Assembly (NCBI RefSeq): GCF_017921975.2
Contig: NZ_JAGEMO020000039.1
Coordinates: 1-64,000, forward strand
Source of the DNA: Hymenobacter terricola
Lineage (GTDB): Bacteria; Bacteroidota; Bacteroidia; Cytophagales; Hymenobacteraceae
Reading direction: 5' to 3'
Length of the DNA stretch: 64,000 nt
In this document: positions 26,802 through 35,400 of the stretch, piece after piece
How positions within the stretch are numbered: position 1 is the first letter of the stretch
Layout: every line of letters begins with the position of its first letter
The notes under the pieces: generated by a model
The model's input: only the letters and a program-made list of their open reading frames with translations
What the model was told of the DNA's origin: nothing
The model's database searches: none
Translations under genes and position numbers: made by a program

Positions 26802-26876
26802 GAGCCGTATGAGGGGAAACTCTCACGTACGGTTCTTGGAGGGGTGGAGGGCAGCAATGCCCTCCGCCTACTCGAC
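26802..26876 (+). ncRNA. Group II intron domains V and VI (first intron)
   Basis: Domain V occupies 26802-26836: a gagccgtatga/tcacgtacggttct hairpin capped by ggggaaactc, with the gagccg start typical of bacterial introns. Domain VI follows (ggagggc/gccctcc stem) with a candidate branch A and the 3' end ctcgac at 26876. Confidence 0.8.
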
Positions 26877-27491
26877 TACGTTTCCTGCGAGCAGGTTTTC
26901 GCGCCGCAGCTGGCGGGCCGGCCCGTGTTAGTGCTCTCGAATAATGACGGGTGTGCGCGACTTGTTGCCTGTGAACTAACTAAGCAGGCGTTCTTTAGCT
27001 CGGGCTAAAGAATAACCATCTGTCTGGTGCAGCGTTCAATTTGCTGCCGCCCTGATGAGCGGGCGAAAACGCTTTCCCCACTTACCCGGCGTGGCAATCC
27101 GGGTGGGTGAAGCGGGAAAGAACGCGGGTACGCCGGAGACTGGCCGGTTATCCCCGCAAGTGTGAAAGCATGCGTAAGAATTCTGAATCCACTACTCATC
27201 GTTACGTTGAACAAGCTTAGCCAGTATGACAAGCTTGCCCAAAAGGGAACGGTTGTCGGGCCGTGGTAATGCGTTTCCGACCACGGCCGCTCATTCACAG
27301 CACAACCCGGTGACCACGTGGGACGCTACCCTTTCGTGAAACAGACAGATGGAACAAGGAAACCACGGAACGGCTCTGCTTCGGCAGTGGGCCGCCAGCT
27401 ATACGCCGGCCCGTGGCAGGATGGCGCAAAAAGCCAACGCCGCCGGGAAAGCCGGCGGATACGCCCACTTGCGCCCGTTGTGTATCGATAA

Positions 27492-29239
27492 ATGCAGTCA
27501 GTAGCAGTCAAGACGATGGACACTGTGACGCCACAGATGGAGGAATGGAAGGCCTTGCCCTGGAAGCAATTCCAGCGCACGGTTTTCAGACTGCAAAAGC
27601 GCATTTATCAGGCCAGCCTCCGGGGGGATACCCGCCAGGTGCGCCAACTCCAAAAACTATTGAGTAAATCCCGGGCGGCCAAGTTGTTGGCCGTTCGCAA
27701 AGTCACCCAGGACAACCAAGGCAAACGCACGGCCGGCATCGACGGGGTGAAGTCGCTCACCGACAACCAGCGCCTGCGGCTCAGCCGTCGGCGCTCGTTT
27801 CGGTGCGCGGCCAAGCCCCTGCGGCGGGTCTGGATACCCAAGCCGGGCTCCACCGAAAAGCGCCCGTTGGGCATTCCCGTCCTGCGGGACCGGGCCTTGC
27901 AGGCCCTGGTCAAGCTGGCGCTGGAACCCGAATGGGAAGCCCGGTTCGAGCCCAACAGCTACGGCTTCCGGCCCGGCCGGTCGGCGCACGACGCCATCGG
28001 GGCCATTTACAACGGCATCAACCAGCGGGCCAAATGGGTGCTGGACGCCGACCTCGAGCAGTGTTTTGACCGCATCGACCACGCGCGGCTCTTAGCCAAA
28101 GTGGCCACCATGCCCTTGTTTCGTCGCCTGCTCAAGGGCTGGCTACGGGCCGGGGTGATGGAGGGCGAGGTCTTTCAGCCGGGGGCAGCCGGCACTCCCC
28201 AAGGGGGTGTCATCTCGCCGCTGCTGGCCAACATCGCCCTCCACGGCATGGAAACGGTCATCCAGACGCACTTCCGACAGAAGCGCATCAGCCCCACCCG
28301 CCTGAGTCCGAAAGCAACCCTGATTCGCTACGCTGACGACTTCGTGGTCCTCCACGAAGACCGCGCCGTTATCGAAGCGTGTCGGGAAATACTAGCGGAC
28401 TGGTTGGCGCCCTTGGGACTGGCCATGAAACCGGCCAAAACGCGGGTGGTGCACACGCGGCACCACGCACCGGAACACCCGGCCGGGTTTGATTTCCTGG
28501 GCATGAGTGTCCGGCAATTCCCGGTGGGGCGCACCCACACGGGAAAAAGCCCCCGAGGCATCCCGTTGGGATACAAGACGCTAATTAAACCCTCCCGCAC
28601 CGCGCAGCAGCGCCACGACCGCCGACTACACGAAATCGTGTACTGGCAGCGGGACTCGCCCCAGGCCGCCCTCATCCGGGAACTGAACCCGGTGATACGG
28701 GGCTGGTGCACCTACTACGCGGGCGTGGTGGCCAAAGACGTCTTCTCCCGGCTGGATTACAGCCTCCACCACAAGCTCCGCCGCTGGCCACGCGTCGGCA
28801 CAGCGGCAAGCACAAACGCCGCATCGTGCACAAATACTGGCGACTCGAACAAGGCAGCTGGAAATTCGACACGCCGCAAGGCGTGCGGCTGCGGACGCAC
28901 AGCGTCAACCGTATTAAACGACACGTCAAGGTGGCGGGCAGTCGCTCCCCCTTCGATGGCAAGTGGGTGTACTGGGGCGCCCGGCTGCGGGAGTACCACG
29001 GCCTGGACCGGCGCACCAGTGCGCTGCTCAAACGGCAGGCGGGGCGATGTGCGTGGTGTAAGCTCTGCTTCACGGACACGGATGTACTCGAAAAGGACCA
29101 CCGTGTACCCCGAATATGCGGCGGAAAGGAGGAGTCGGCGAACCTGCAACTGCTGCACCGGCACTGTCATGACCAAAAGACAAAGCAGGACGGCAGTATG
29201 GCAGCCCGCAGTAGCGGTGCACAACGAGGAGCCGTGTGA
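27492..29239 (+). pseudogene. Group II intron reverse transcriptase/maturase with HNH, frameshifted
   Basis: Domains in order: an N-terminal RVT_N-type segment (PWKQFQRTVFRLQKRIYQAS), RT palm with DLEQCFDRIDH at about 187-197, GTPQGGVISPLLAN at about 234-247 and catalytic YADD at 280-283, then the maturase domain X (YYAGVVAKDVFSRLDY). At about 28786 one G appears lost (tggcca for tgggcc). The HNH end then continues in another frame: RRIVHKYWRLE, CAWCKLC, DHRVPRICGGKE, LLHRHCHD, ending at 29239 inside domain V. The unbroken RT frame runs on to 29297 with meaningless sequence. The start could be the ATG at 27516. Confidence 0.85.
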
Positions 29240-29304
29240 GGTGAAAGTCTCACGCACGGTTCTGAAGTGGCAGCCGGGGGAGCGATTCCCCGGCTGACCA
29301 TAAC
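29229..29304 (+). ncRNA. Group II intron domains V and VI (second intron)
   Basis: Domain V is at 29229-29263 (gagccgtgtgag/ctcacgcacggttct arms with a gtgaaagt cap). Domain VI has a cagccgggg/ccccggctg stem, a candidate branch A just after it, and the 3' end taac at 29304. Confidence 0.85.
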
Positions 29305-30256
29305 GTGATTTCGCGCTCCGACGAAGCCAAGGCCCTGGGCCTGAAAATGGGCGAGCCGTACCATTTGGCGCGCCCGCTGCTGGAGTAGCACCAGGTGCGG
29401 GTGTTTTCGACCAACTATGGCCTGTACGGCGACATGAGCCGGCGCGTAGTGCGGGTGCTGGGCGGCTTTGCGGCGGGCGTGGAAGTGTATTCCATCGACG
29501 AAGCCTTCCTGGATTTGCAGGGCATGAACCTGCTGGCGCCCGATTTGCTGGCCTATGGCATTCGGATGCGAAAGACGGTGAAGCGGGATACCGGCATTCC
29601 TGTCTGCGTCGGCATCGCGCCCACCAAAACGCTGGCTAAACTGGCTAACCGACTGGCCCGCAAGCAGGGTGCCAACGGCGTGCTGCTGCTCGAAACCGCC
29701 GCCCAGTGGGAAGAAGCCCTGGCCCAGGCGCCCGTAGCAAGCATCTGGGGCGTGGGCCGGCGCTATGCCCACAAGCTGCAGGAAATGGGCACTGTGACGG
29801 GTGCTGGCCTGGCCGCGCACTTGGTGACGGTGATTTTGGGCACGGATAAGTACGCGCCAACTGCCGGCCCCAAAACTCACACCGCTGCCGTGAGCCTGCC
29901 CGTGGGCACCAACGACAGCAGCGCCCTCACGCAAGCCGCCTTGCAAGGCTTGCACCGCCTGCGCCGCCCCGGCGTGGCCTGCCATCGCGCCGGGGTGCTG
30001 CTCAGTGGCCTGGAACCCGCTGGCCAAACGCAGCTGGGTCTGTTCGCGGCCCCCATTGCCGCGCAGCCAGCAGCTGATGGAAACCCTGGACGCGCTCAAC
30101 GCCCGGTTTGGCTGGCAGCTGGTGCGGCTGGCGGCGGCGGGGGTTGCCAAAAACTCAGCAGGCCAGCCCAAAATGCCCGTTTGGGCCGGCCGGGCCGCCC
30201 ATTGCTCGCCCCTGTACACTACCGGTTGGGATGAGCTATGGGAGTTGCACTGAGCC

Positions 30257-33100
30257 TTAGCGCACCACTACCGTCCGGGCCAGTAGGCCGCCGACACCTT
30301 GCGCCTGCACGGTGTAGAGCCCCGGTGCCAGCTTGGCAACGTTCAGATTAACGGAGCTTCCACTTGCGGCCTGGTGCATAGCCACGCGGCCCAGCGCATC
30401 CAGCACACGCACTTCGGCCAACCCAAAAGCTGGCGGTACTTCCACCCGCAGCAAGCCGGTGCTGGGGTTGGGGTACACGTTGAAGCCGGCGGCCAGCGTC
30501 GTGAGCCGTGTGGGCAGCAGCGTAGCATAAACCTGCGCCGCCGCATCGGCGGAGGCTTGCAGCTGCGCCAGGGTAGGAGCGGCCAGTAGCGCGAAGGCCA
30601 CCGTGGTGGAATCGCCGGGGGCAAGTTTGGCCAGGCGGGTGCCCACTACTTGCACCACATCGGCGCCGTTGGGCAGGCCGGCGGTGCGCTGGGCGCGGGC
30701 GGTGCCGCTGCTCAGGGCAAGGAATTTTTCGGCGAGGGAGAAGCCGTCGGCCAGGCGGATGGGGCTGCCGGCCGGGGCGCTGCTATCGATGGAATACACG
30801 GCCGGGGTCCCGCCCCGCAGCAGCCGCACGCCGGCATAAACGGGGGGTGAGATGGCCGCCGAGGATATGCCCAAAGGGTAGCAATAGCCCAGGGTGCGGG
30901 TGCTGTCCCAGGCGGCGGCGTTTTTGCCCGCTCCGTCGGGAGTAGGCAGGTCCCAGTCGGTGAACAAGCCGGCATAAAGCGGCTTCAGGGTATCGGCGGT
31001 AATGTTTTTGAGCGAATATTCCAGCACCACGAAATCGCGGCGGCCGGGCGTGTCCCAGGCGTAGGCGCGCTGGCGCACGGCCACGCCCACGCTGCGTACG
31101 CGGCTGCCCGCCACCGGCACCGTGTCCTGAAACGCCACGCGGGCTTCCTGGGCGGCGCGGGGGCCGGGCTGCTGGCGCGTGGCCTGGTTCAGGGAGAAAA
31201 ACGACTGGCGCGACTGCGAGCCGCTGGCGCGAATTCGGTCCGATACGCGGGTGGGGCTGGCGGCCAGCAGCAGGCCGCCTTCGCTCAAAATGTTGCCGCT
31301 GGCGCGGTATGTCACGCCCGCCCCGATGGTGCCGGTCAGGTTGTCGTAGGCCAAGTTGCCGCGGCTGGTGAGCGTCACGGCCAGGTCGTTGGCGTTGAGC
31401 ACCACATAGTCGGGGTTCAGCACGAGGTCCACGTACTGGTCGTACTGGAAGCCGCCGGTGGCCGTGAGGCGGTAGCGCAGCGTGGCCGTGGTGTTCAGCG
31501 GGATGGTGCTGGCAGCCACGGCCACCCGGAAGGGCGTGGCGGCGTTGGTGGCGCGGCCCAGCGTGGCCAGGCTGCCCACCGCGAAGCTGCCCTGCTGCAC
31601 CGTGAGGTAGGGCGAAAGCGAGGTGAGCGTGACCGTGAGCCCGGCCACGGGCAGCAGTAGGTTCTGCACGTCCACGGTCAGGCGCGTGGTGTCGCCGGGG
31701 GCATAGGTGGCACGGGCCGGCGCGAAGGTGCTGGTGAGCACGCGGGCTTCCTGGCGGGTGGTTTGGGTGAGGGCCTTCAGCACGTTGAGGCGGCCGGTGC
31801 CCATGCGGCCGGCCCAGGCGGCGTTCACGGGCAGGCCGTCGATGTTGTCGGTGGTTTGGCGCAGCTGGGCCGCCACTTGCGCCGCCGTGAATTGCGGGAA
31901 CTGCCGCCGCACCAGCGCCGCCGCCGCCGCTACCAGCGGCGCGGCAAACGAGGTCCCGCCCACGGCAATGTAGTCGCCATCGGCCGGCCCGGTCGAGGTG
32001 GCGGCGTGGTAGCCTTGGGTGGTGAGGATGCTCACGCCCGGCGCCACCAAATCGACGCGGTGGTTGAAGGTGGCGTTGGGGCTTTTCTGGTCAGTGTTCT
32101 GCACCCCCGATACCGAAATAACGTGGTCGTAGGAAGCGGGGTAGAACAGGATGTCGGCGCTGGTATTACCGGCGGCGGCCACCAGCACGGCGTCGCGGTT
32201 CACGGCGGCGTAGTTCATGGCGTCCTGCTCCAGGCGCGAGTAGCCGCCCGGCGCGCCCCAGCTCATGTTGATGATTTGGCAGCCGTGGTCGGCGGCATAT
32301 ACCACGGCCTCAATGCCGGCAAAAACGCCGGTGGGCGTGTTGGGGTAAATATTCAGTGGCAAAAACCGGCACCGGTTGCCCAGCCCGGCAATGCCCAGGC
32401 CGTTGTCGGTGCGGGCGGCGGCGATGCCTGCCACCAGCGTGCCGTGAATGATGGTGATGTCGTAGCCGGAGTCGTTGTCGTTGTCGGCCAGGTCCCAGCC
32501 GGTGAAATTGTCCACGTAGCCATCGCCGTCGTCGTCAATGCCGTTAATCGGGTCGGCGTAGTTGTGCTTAATCTGCTGGCGCAGGTCTTCGTGGGTGAGG
32601 CGCACCCCGCCGTCGGTGATGGCGATGACGATGGAGCTGTCGCCGCGGGTCACGTCCCAGGCGCGGTAGGCCTGGATTTGCTTGAGGTAAAACTGGCCGG
32701 TGGCGATGTTGGTATTGGTGGAATCCGCCATCGGGTCGGTGGGCTGATACAGCGGCTCGCGGATGTAGAGCGGCTCCACGTACTCCACCGCGCCGGTGGC
32801 CAGCAGCACGGCGCGGGCCTTGGCCAGGGTGAGGGCGGGCGGAACATGAAACTGAAAGATGCCGCGCAGCTCCACGCTGCCGGGCCTTTCGGGGCTGGGG
32901 GCGAGGGCGTGCGGAAATTTCTGCTGAAAGCCAAAGGCCCCGAGCGTGCTAAACGCGGCTTCCAAAGCCGCTTGCGACTGGCCGGGCCGCAGCTTCAGCA
33001 CCAGGCGGCCGGGCACGGTGGGCGGCGCGGCACTCACGCGCAGCGGGCCAGCCAATCCAATTAATGAAAAGAATAACAATATACGTAACGTGTTTTTCAT
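30257..33100 (-). CDS. Secreted subtilase (S8) with type IX sorting domain
   Basis: 947 residues. Signal peptide (LRILLFFSLIGLAGPLRVSA), an inhibitor-like N-terminal region (about 30-115), then the S8 domain with Asp163 (AITDGG), His219 (IIHGTLVAG), Asn312 (AAAGNTS) and Ser384 (GGTSFAAP). A NGIDDDGDGYVDNF insert (187-200) looks calcium-binding. Beta-sandwich regions follow. The last 80 residues are a Por/type A sorting domain (FNVYPNPSTG to LAPGLYTVQAQG), so the protease is exported by type IX secretion to the surface or medium. A TATCTTTA motif at 33131-33138 may be its promoter. Confidence 0.93.
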   Translation of the reverse strand: MKNTLRILLFFSLIGLAGPLRVSAAPPTVPGRLVLKLRPGQSQAALEAAFSTLGAFGFQQKFPHALAPSPERPGSVELRGIFQFHVPPALTLAKARAVLLATGAVEYVEPLYIREPLYQPTDPMADSTNTNIATGQFYLKQIQAYRAWDVTRGDSSIVIAITDGGVRLTHEDLRQQIKHNYADPINGIDDDGDGYVDNFTGWDLADNDNDSGYDITIIHGTLVAGIAAARTDNGLGIAGLGNRCRFLPLNIYPNTPTGVFAGIEAVVYAADHGCQIINMSWGAPGGYSRLEQDAMNYAAVNRDAVLVAAAGNTSADILFYPASYDHVISVSGVQNTDQKSPNATFNHRVDLVAPGVSILTTQGYHAATSTGPADGDYIAVGGTSFAAPLVAAAAALVRRQFPQFTAAQVAAQLRQTTDNIDGLPVNAAWAGRMGTGRLNVLKALTQTTRQEARVLTSTFAPARATYAPGDTTRLTVDVQNLLLPVAGLTVTLTSLSPYLTVQQGSFAVGSLATLGRATNAATPFRVAVAASTIPLNTTATLRYRLTATGGFQYDQYVDLVLNPDYVVLNANDLAVTLTSRGNLAYDNLTGTIGAGVTYRASGNILSEGGLLLAASPTRVSDRIRASGSQSRQSFFSLNQATRQQPGPRAAQEARVAFQDTVPVAGSRVRSVGVAVRQRAYAWDTPGRRDFVVLEYSLKNITADTLKPLYAGLFTDWDLPTPDGAGKNAAAWDSTRTLGYCYPLGISSAAISPPVYAGVRLLRGGTPAVYSIDSSAPAGSPIRLADGFSLAEKFLALSSGTARAQRTAGLPNGADVVQVVGTRLAKLAPGDSTTVAFALLAAPTLAQLQASADAAAQVYATLLPTRLTTLAAGFNVYPNPSTGLLRVEVPPAFGLAEVRVLDALGRVAMHQAASGSSVNLNVAKLAPGLYTVQAQGVGGLLARTVVVR

Positions 33101-33239
33101 CAGGCAGAAAGCTATAGGTTACCGTGGTAGTAAAGATAGCCCCATACGCAGCGCTCCCGGTGCGCGGACGGCCCGGCGCCGGGAAAAATCAGCGAAAAAA
33201 TGCGGTGCCGGGCCGCAAGCTGTTCCGAGCCGAGCCAAA

Positions 33240-33285
33240 CTGCAAAAGCCCGGCCTTCGCCGAGACGAAAGCCGGGCTTTTGCAG
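33240..33285. terminator. Strong hairpin between two minus-strand genes
   Basis: Perfect 15-bp arms (ctgcaaaagcccggc and complement) around a 16-nt loop. On the minus strand the stem ends in cttttgcag. It ends the small basic protein gene upstream. Confidence 0.7.
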
Positions 33286-33299
33286 GCAGTGGCAATTCC

Positions 33300-33572
33300 C
33301 TACTTGGCTTTGCCAAAGCCGTTGCCCTTGCTGAATTTGTAGGGCTTGTTGGCTTTGGCAGTCTTGAATGTGGTTGACTTGTGAGGCGTCAGGTCGATAA
33401 TGGGGCGCTTGCTTTCGCTTCGGAAATGGGCTTTGTCGTTTTTGCCCCTGCGTGCTTCCGAATTGTGGGCAAACGCGCGTTTAGGCCGCAGTTTGGGCTT
33501 CGATTGGGCAGCAGCCTGGTTGGTGAGCCCAATGCAAAGCATAAACAAGGCGAGGGGAAGGAATTTTTTCAT
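33300..33572 (-). CDS. Small secreted basic protein
   Basis: 90 residues: a signal peptide (MKKFLPLALFMLCIGLTNQAAAQ), then a lysine/arginine/serine-rich tail with no hydrophobic core (SKPKLRPKRAF, RRGKNDKAHF, KFSKGNGFGKAK). It is probably disordered in the periplasm or envelope and could bind acidic polymers, but this is speculation. No family recognised. Confidence 0.6.
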   Translation of the reverse strand: MKKFLPLALFMLCIGLTNQAAAQSKPKLRPKRAFAHNSEARRGKNDKAHFRSESKRPIIDLTPHKSTTFKTAKANKPYKFSKGNGFGKAK

Positions 33573-33656
33573 GTCAATGGCAATGAAGAAGTTGAGAGTG
33601 TCTGGAAGGTTGTTTTATGATGGATTAGGTGTTGCCGCGCTGCGTGCCGAACCGGT

Positions 33657-33947
33657 TTACAGCAGGGCCTGCACGTCGTCGTCCAGCGAATCGATGCCGT
33701 GCCGGATTTGCTTCCATACGCCGGGTTCGGGGCCCTCGGGCGGCGCGGGGGCCTGGTTGAGCTGCTCGGCCAGTTGGGCGCGCTTGGCTTCGAGGGCTTC
33801 GGCGTGCTGCTGATAGGTATTGGCCGAGCCGGCGGCCGTGGCGTGGGCCCGGTTGTGCAGGGTCTTTATCTTGGCATCCAGCCCGTCGAGCGCCTGGCGC
33901 AGCTGAGCTTCGGATAAATGGGGAGCGCGCGGGTTCGGAGCGGACAT
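33657..33947 (-). CDS. Small helical coiled-coil protein of unknown function
   Basis: 96 residues from the ATG at 33947; the longer ORF adds 47 implausible residues. LSEAQLRQALDGLDAKIKTLHNRAH and TYQQHAEALEAKRAQLAEQL form heptad-like helices, and the tail is acidic (DSLDDDVQALL). Cytoplasmic. No family recognised. It is divergent from the TonB-like gene. Confidence 0.6.
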   Translation of the reverse strand: MSAPNPRAPHLSEAQLRQALDGLDAKIKTLHNRAHATAAGSANTYQQHAEALEAKRAQLAEQLNQAPAPPEGPEPGVWKQIRHGIDSLDDDVQALL

Positions 33948-34101
33948 GGGACGGGCGGGGCAAATACAACGAATGCAACGTAGTGTACTGTGGTTCGGCT
34001 GGAAAAGATACCCTCGCCGCCGAGTTGGCGCGGGCCGTATTGCCACCATTAGCGTAACAAAAGGATAATTCTGGGTGAGCCGGGCCATTGAATGGCGCTG
34101 G

Positions 34102-34109
34102 TAGCTTTG
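34102..34109 (+). promoter_or_regulatory. Promoter -7 element TAGCTTTG of the TonB-like gene
   Basis: Exact TAnnTTTG match, 29 nt before the ATG at 34139. Confidence 0.5.
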
Positions 34110-34138
34110 TAAAATAGAACTTTATCCGGCCTCAGCTT

Positions 34139-34591
34139 ATGCTTCGCTATTTTGCGCTTATCTGCGGACTAATGGCCGGAGCCATTGGCGGAGCTGATGC
34201 CCAAACGGCCTCATCGGTTGTCTTGCCCCAAACCGACGGCGGTGCCAGTACCACCAAGCCGGCCCCGGCGGCCCCCACCATCTATTTCACCGCCGACGAG
34301 ATGCCCACCTTCCCGGGCGGCGACGCGGCCCTGCTCAAGTTCCTGGGCAGCAAGCTCAACTACCCCGCCGCGGCCCTCGACCGCAACCTCTCGGGCAAAG
34401 TGTACCTCACCTTCACCGTCGACCCCGAAGGCCACCTGCACGACCCGCGTGTGGTGCGCGGCCTCGGCTCCGGCCTCGACGAAGAGGCCCTGCGCCTCGT
34501 GCGCCTCATGCCCTGGTGGAACCCCGGCAAAATCCACGGCCAGCCCGTGTGGGTTACCCTGACCATGCCCATCGTCTTCCGGGCGCTGTGA
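34139..34591 (+). CDS. TonB C-terminal-domain protein, secreted
   Basis: 150 residues: a signal-peptide-like start (MLRYFALICGLMAGAIGGADA), a short Pro/Ala linker, then a TonB C-terminal domain from about residue 55 (FPGGDAALLKFLGSKLNYP, GKVYLTFTVDPEG, VVRGLGSGLDEEALRLV, W-W-N-P-G). It has no long cytoplasmic or proline-rich spanning region, so it may work as a periplasmic TonB-like module rather than a full energy transducer. Such short forms are common in Bacteroidota. Confidence 0.85.
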   Translation: MLRYFALICGLMAGAIGGADAQTASSVVLPQTDGGASTTKPAPAAPTIYFTADEMPTFPGGDAALLKFLGSKLNYPAAALDRNLSGKVYLTFTVDPEGHLHDPRVVRGLGSGLDEEALRLVRLMPWWNPGKIHGQPVWVTLTMPIVFRAL

Positions 34592-34619
34592 GGTCAGGTA
34601 GCAATTAACAGCGAGCAAC

Positions 34620-34681
34620 GAACAATGAGCAGTTGCCAGACGGTGAATGGTTTGCCGTTGATTGATAGCTGCTCATTGTTC
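34620..34681. repeat. Short inverted repeat of the gaacaatgagcag family
   Basis: Perfect 13-bp arms at 34620-34632 and 34669-34681. Its right arm covers the stop codon of the convergent hypothetical gene. The words aacaattaaca and gagcagtt recur in the repeat block at 40423-40541. Confidence 0.7.
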
Positions 34682-35233
34682 ATCGCCAAATGACCTGGGG
34701 ATGCCCAACTCCCGCGCCAGTGGGGCGGCCCCGGATTGCCAGAGCGCGGCCAGCACGGCGTTGGCGGTTTCGGCCAGCTCCAGGTGGTAGTCCTCGTGGA
34801 GGCGGGCGGTTTGTTTCAGGGCTTCGTGGGTGCGCCTGGTGAGGTGCTGGAGGAGTGGCTGGGTGGGGCCGTGCAGGCGGGCCGTGGCCTCGGGCTGGTG
34901 CCGGAATACGTTGGCCAGCAGGCGCCAGCTGAGCTCGATTTCGCCAAAGGCATCGTCGGTGATGCGGGCGTGGTAGGCCAGCCGGGCCTGGAGCTGCCGC
35001 AGAATCACGAGCAGGTCGTTGGGCGTTTGGTGGTAGCCGCGCACGGGGTCATCGACCTGGGCACGCAGGGCGGCACGGCGGTTTTCCAGCGCATCGGGGC
35101 CTTCGAGCAGGCGGAAGGCCAGCTGCTCGGTGAGCACCGCATCCTGCGCCACGAGGCTGGCCAGGAGCTGGTCTTTTTCTTTCTGGGAAAGCTGGAAAAG
35201 CGCGTTGCGGAGGTTGGGCGGGAGGGCAGGCAT
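34673..35233 (-). CDS. Hypothetical helical protein
   Basis: 186 residues, almost wholly alpha-helical in composition, rich in Leu, Ala, Gln and Arg, without membrane segments or signal. It starts MPALPPNLRNALFQLSQKEK and includes a charged LQARLAYHARITDDAFGEIE helix. No domain recognised. The last three codons and the stop lie in an inverted repeat arm, so its C-terminus may have been reshaped by repeat insertion. Confidence 0.6.
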   Translation of the reverse strand: MPALPPNLRNALFQLSQKEKDQLLASLVAQDAVLTEQLAFRLLEGPDALENRRAALRAQVDDPVRGYHQTPNDLLVILRQLQARLAYHARITDDAFGEIELSWRLLANVFRHQPEATARLHGPTQPLLQHLTRRTHEALKQTARLHEDYHLELAETANAVLAALWQSGAAPLARELGIPRSFGDEQ

Positions 35234-35400
35234 GGGGCGGGAAAGGGCAGGGCGGGAGTCATCGGCAGCCGGGCAGATGTCCCGCGCCGGCCACCAGGCT
35301 GCGATGGGCTAAGATAGCAGCCCGGCGGCTGGCCGATGCTAAGAAAATACGGCGTGGCCAAAGGCTGGGGGCCTCAGCGAAGCAACGTTCTAATGAGTGG

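Larger units (their letters stand above)
26341..26876 (+). mobile_element. 3' remnant of a first group II intron inserted in umuC
   Basis: Contains the C-terminal end of an intron-encoded protein followed by ribozyme domains V and VI. The sequence then passes directly into umuC coding sequence at 26877 (YVSCEQVF). The 5' ribozyme, the RT domains and the first umuC exon (about ten codons) are missing, apparently removed by a deletion between umuD and this point. The left limit is approximate. Confidence 0.8.
26953..29304 (+). mobile_element. Second group II intron in umuC, nearly full length
   Basis: Lies between umuC codons for NNDGC and VISRS. The 5' end is a gtgcgcgac-type start near 26953 (boundary uncertain by about 3 nt because the exon also ends in tgt). 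About 540 nt of ribozyme domains I-IV precede the intron ORF; domains V and VI close it at 29304 (taac). It has the same orientation as umuC, as expected for retrohoming. The encoded RT carries a frameshift, so it is probably no longer autonomous. Confidence 0.88.
26877..30253 (+). pseudogene. umuC: umuC pseudogene interrupted by two group II introns
   Basis: UmuC is the catalytic Y-family subunit of polymerase V. The pieces read in order: YVSCEQVFAPQL to SNNDGC (26877 to about 26954); after the second intron VISRSDEAKALGLKMGEP (from 29305); a TAG at 29386-29388 in place of a sense codon; HQVRVFSTNYGLYGDMS and the palm motif VYSIDEAFLDL; SVGIAPTKTLAKLAN-type fingers. Near 29815 about 90 codons are missing compared with the family. 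A frameshift at about 30045-30060 follows, and the normal C-terminal SPLYTTGWDELWELH ends at 30253. The first codons are also gone. It cannot make a polymerase. Confidence 0.93.

Noticed and set aside
26790-27008. A 72-codon protein reading from intron 1 into umuC
   Set aside because: An artefact of the frame staying open from ribozyme domain V into the umuC exon.
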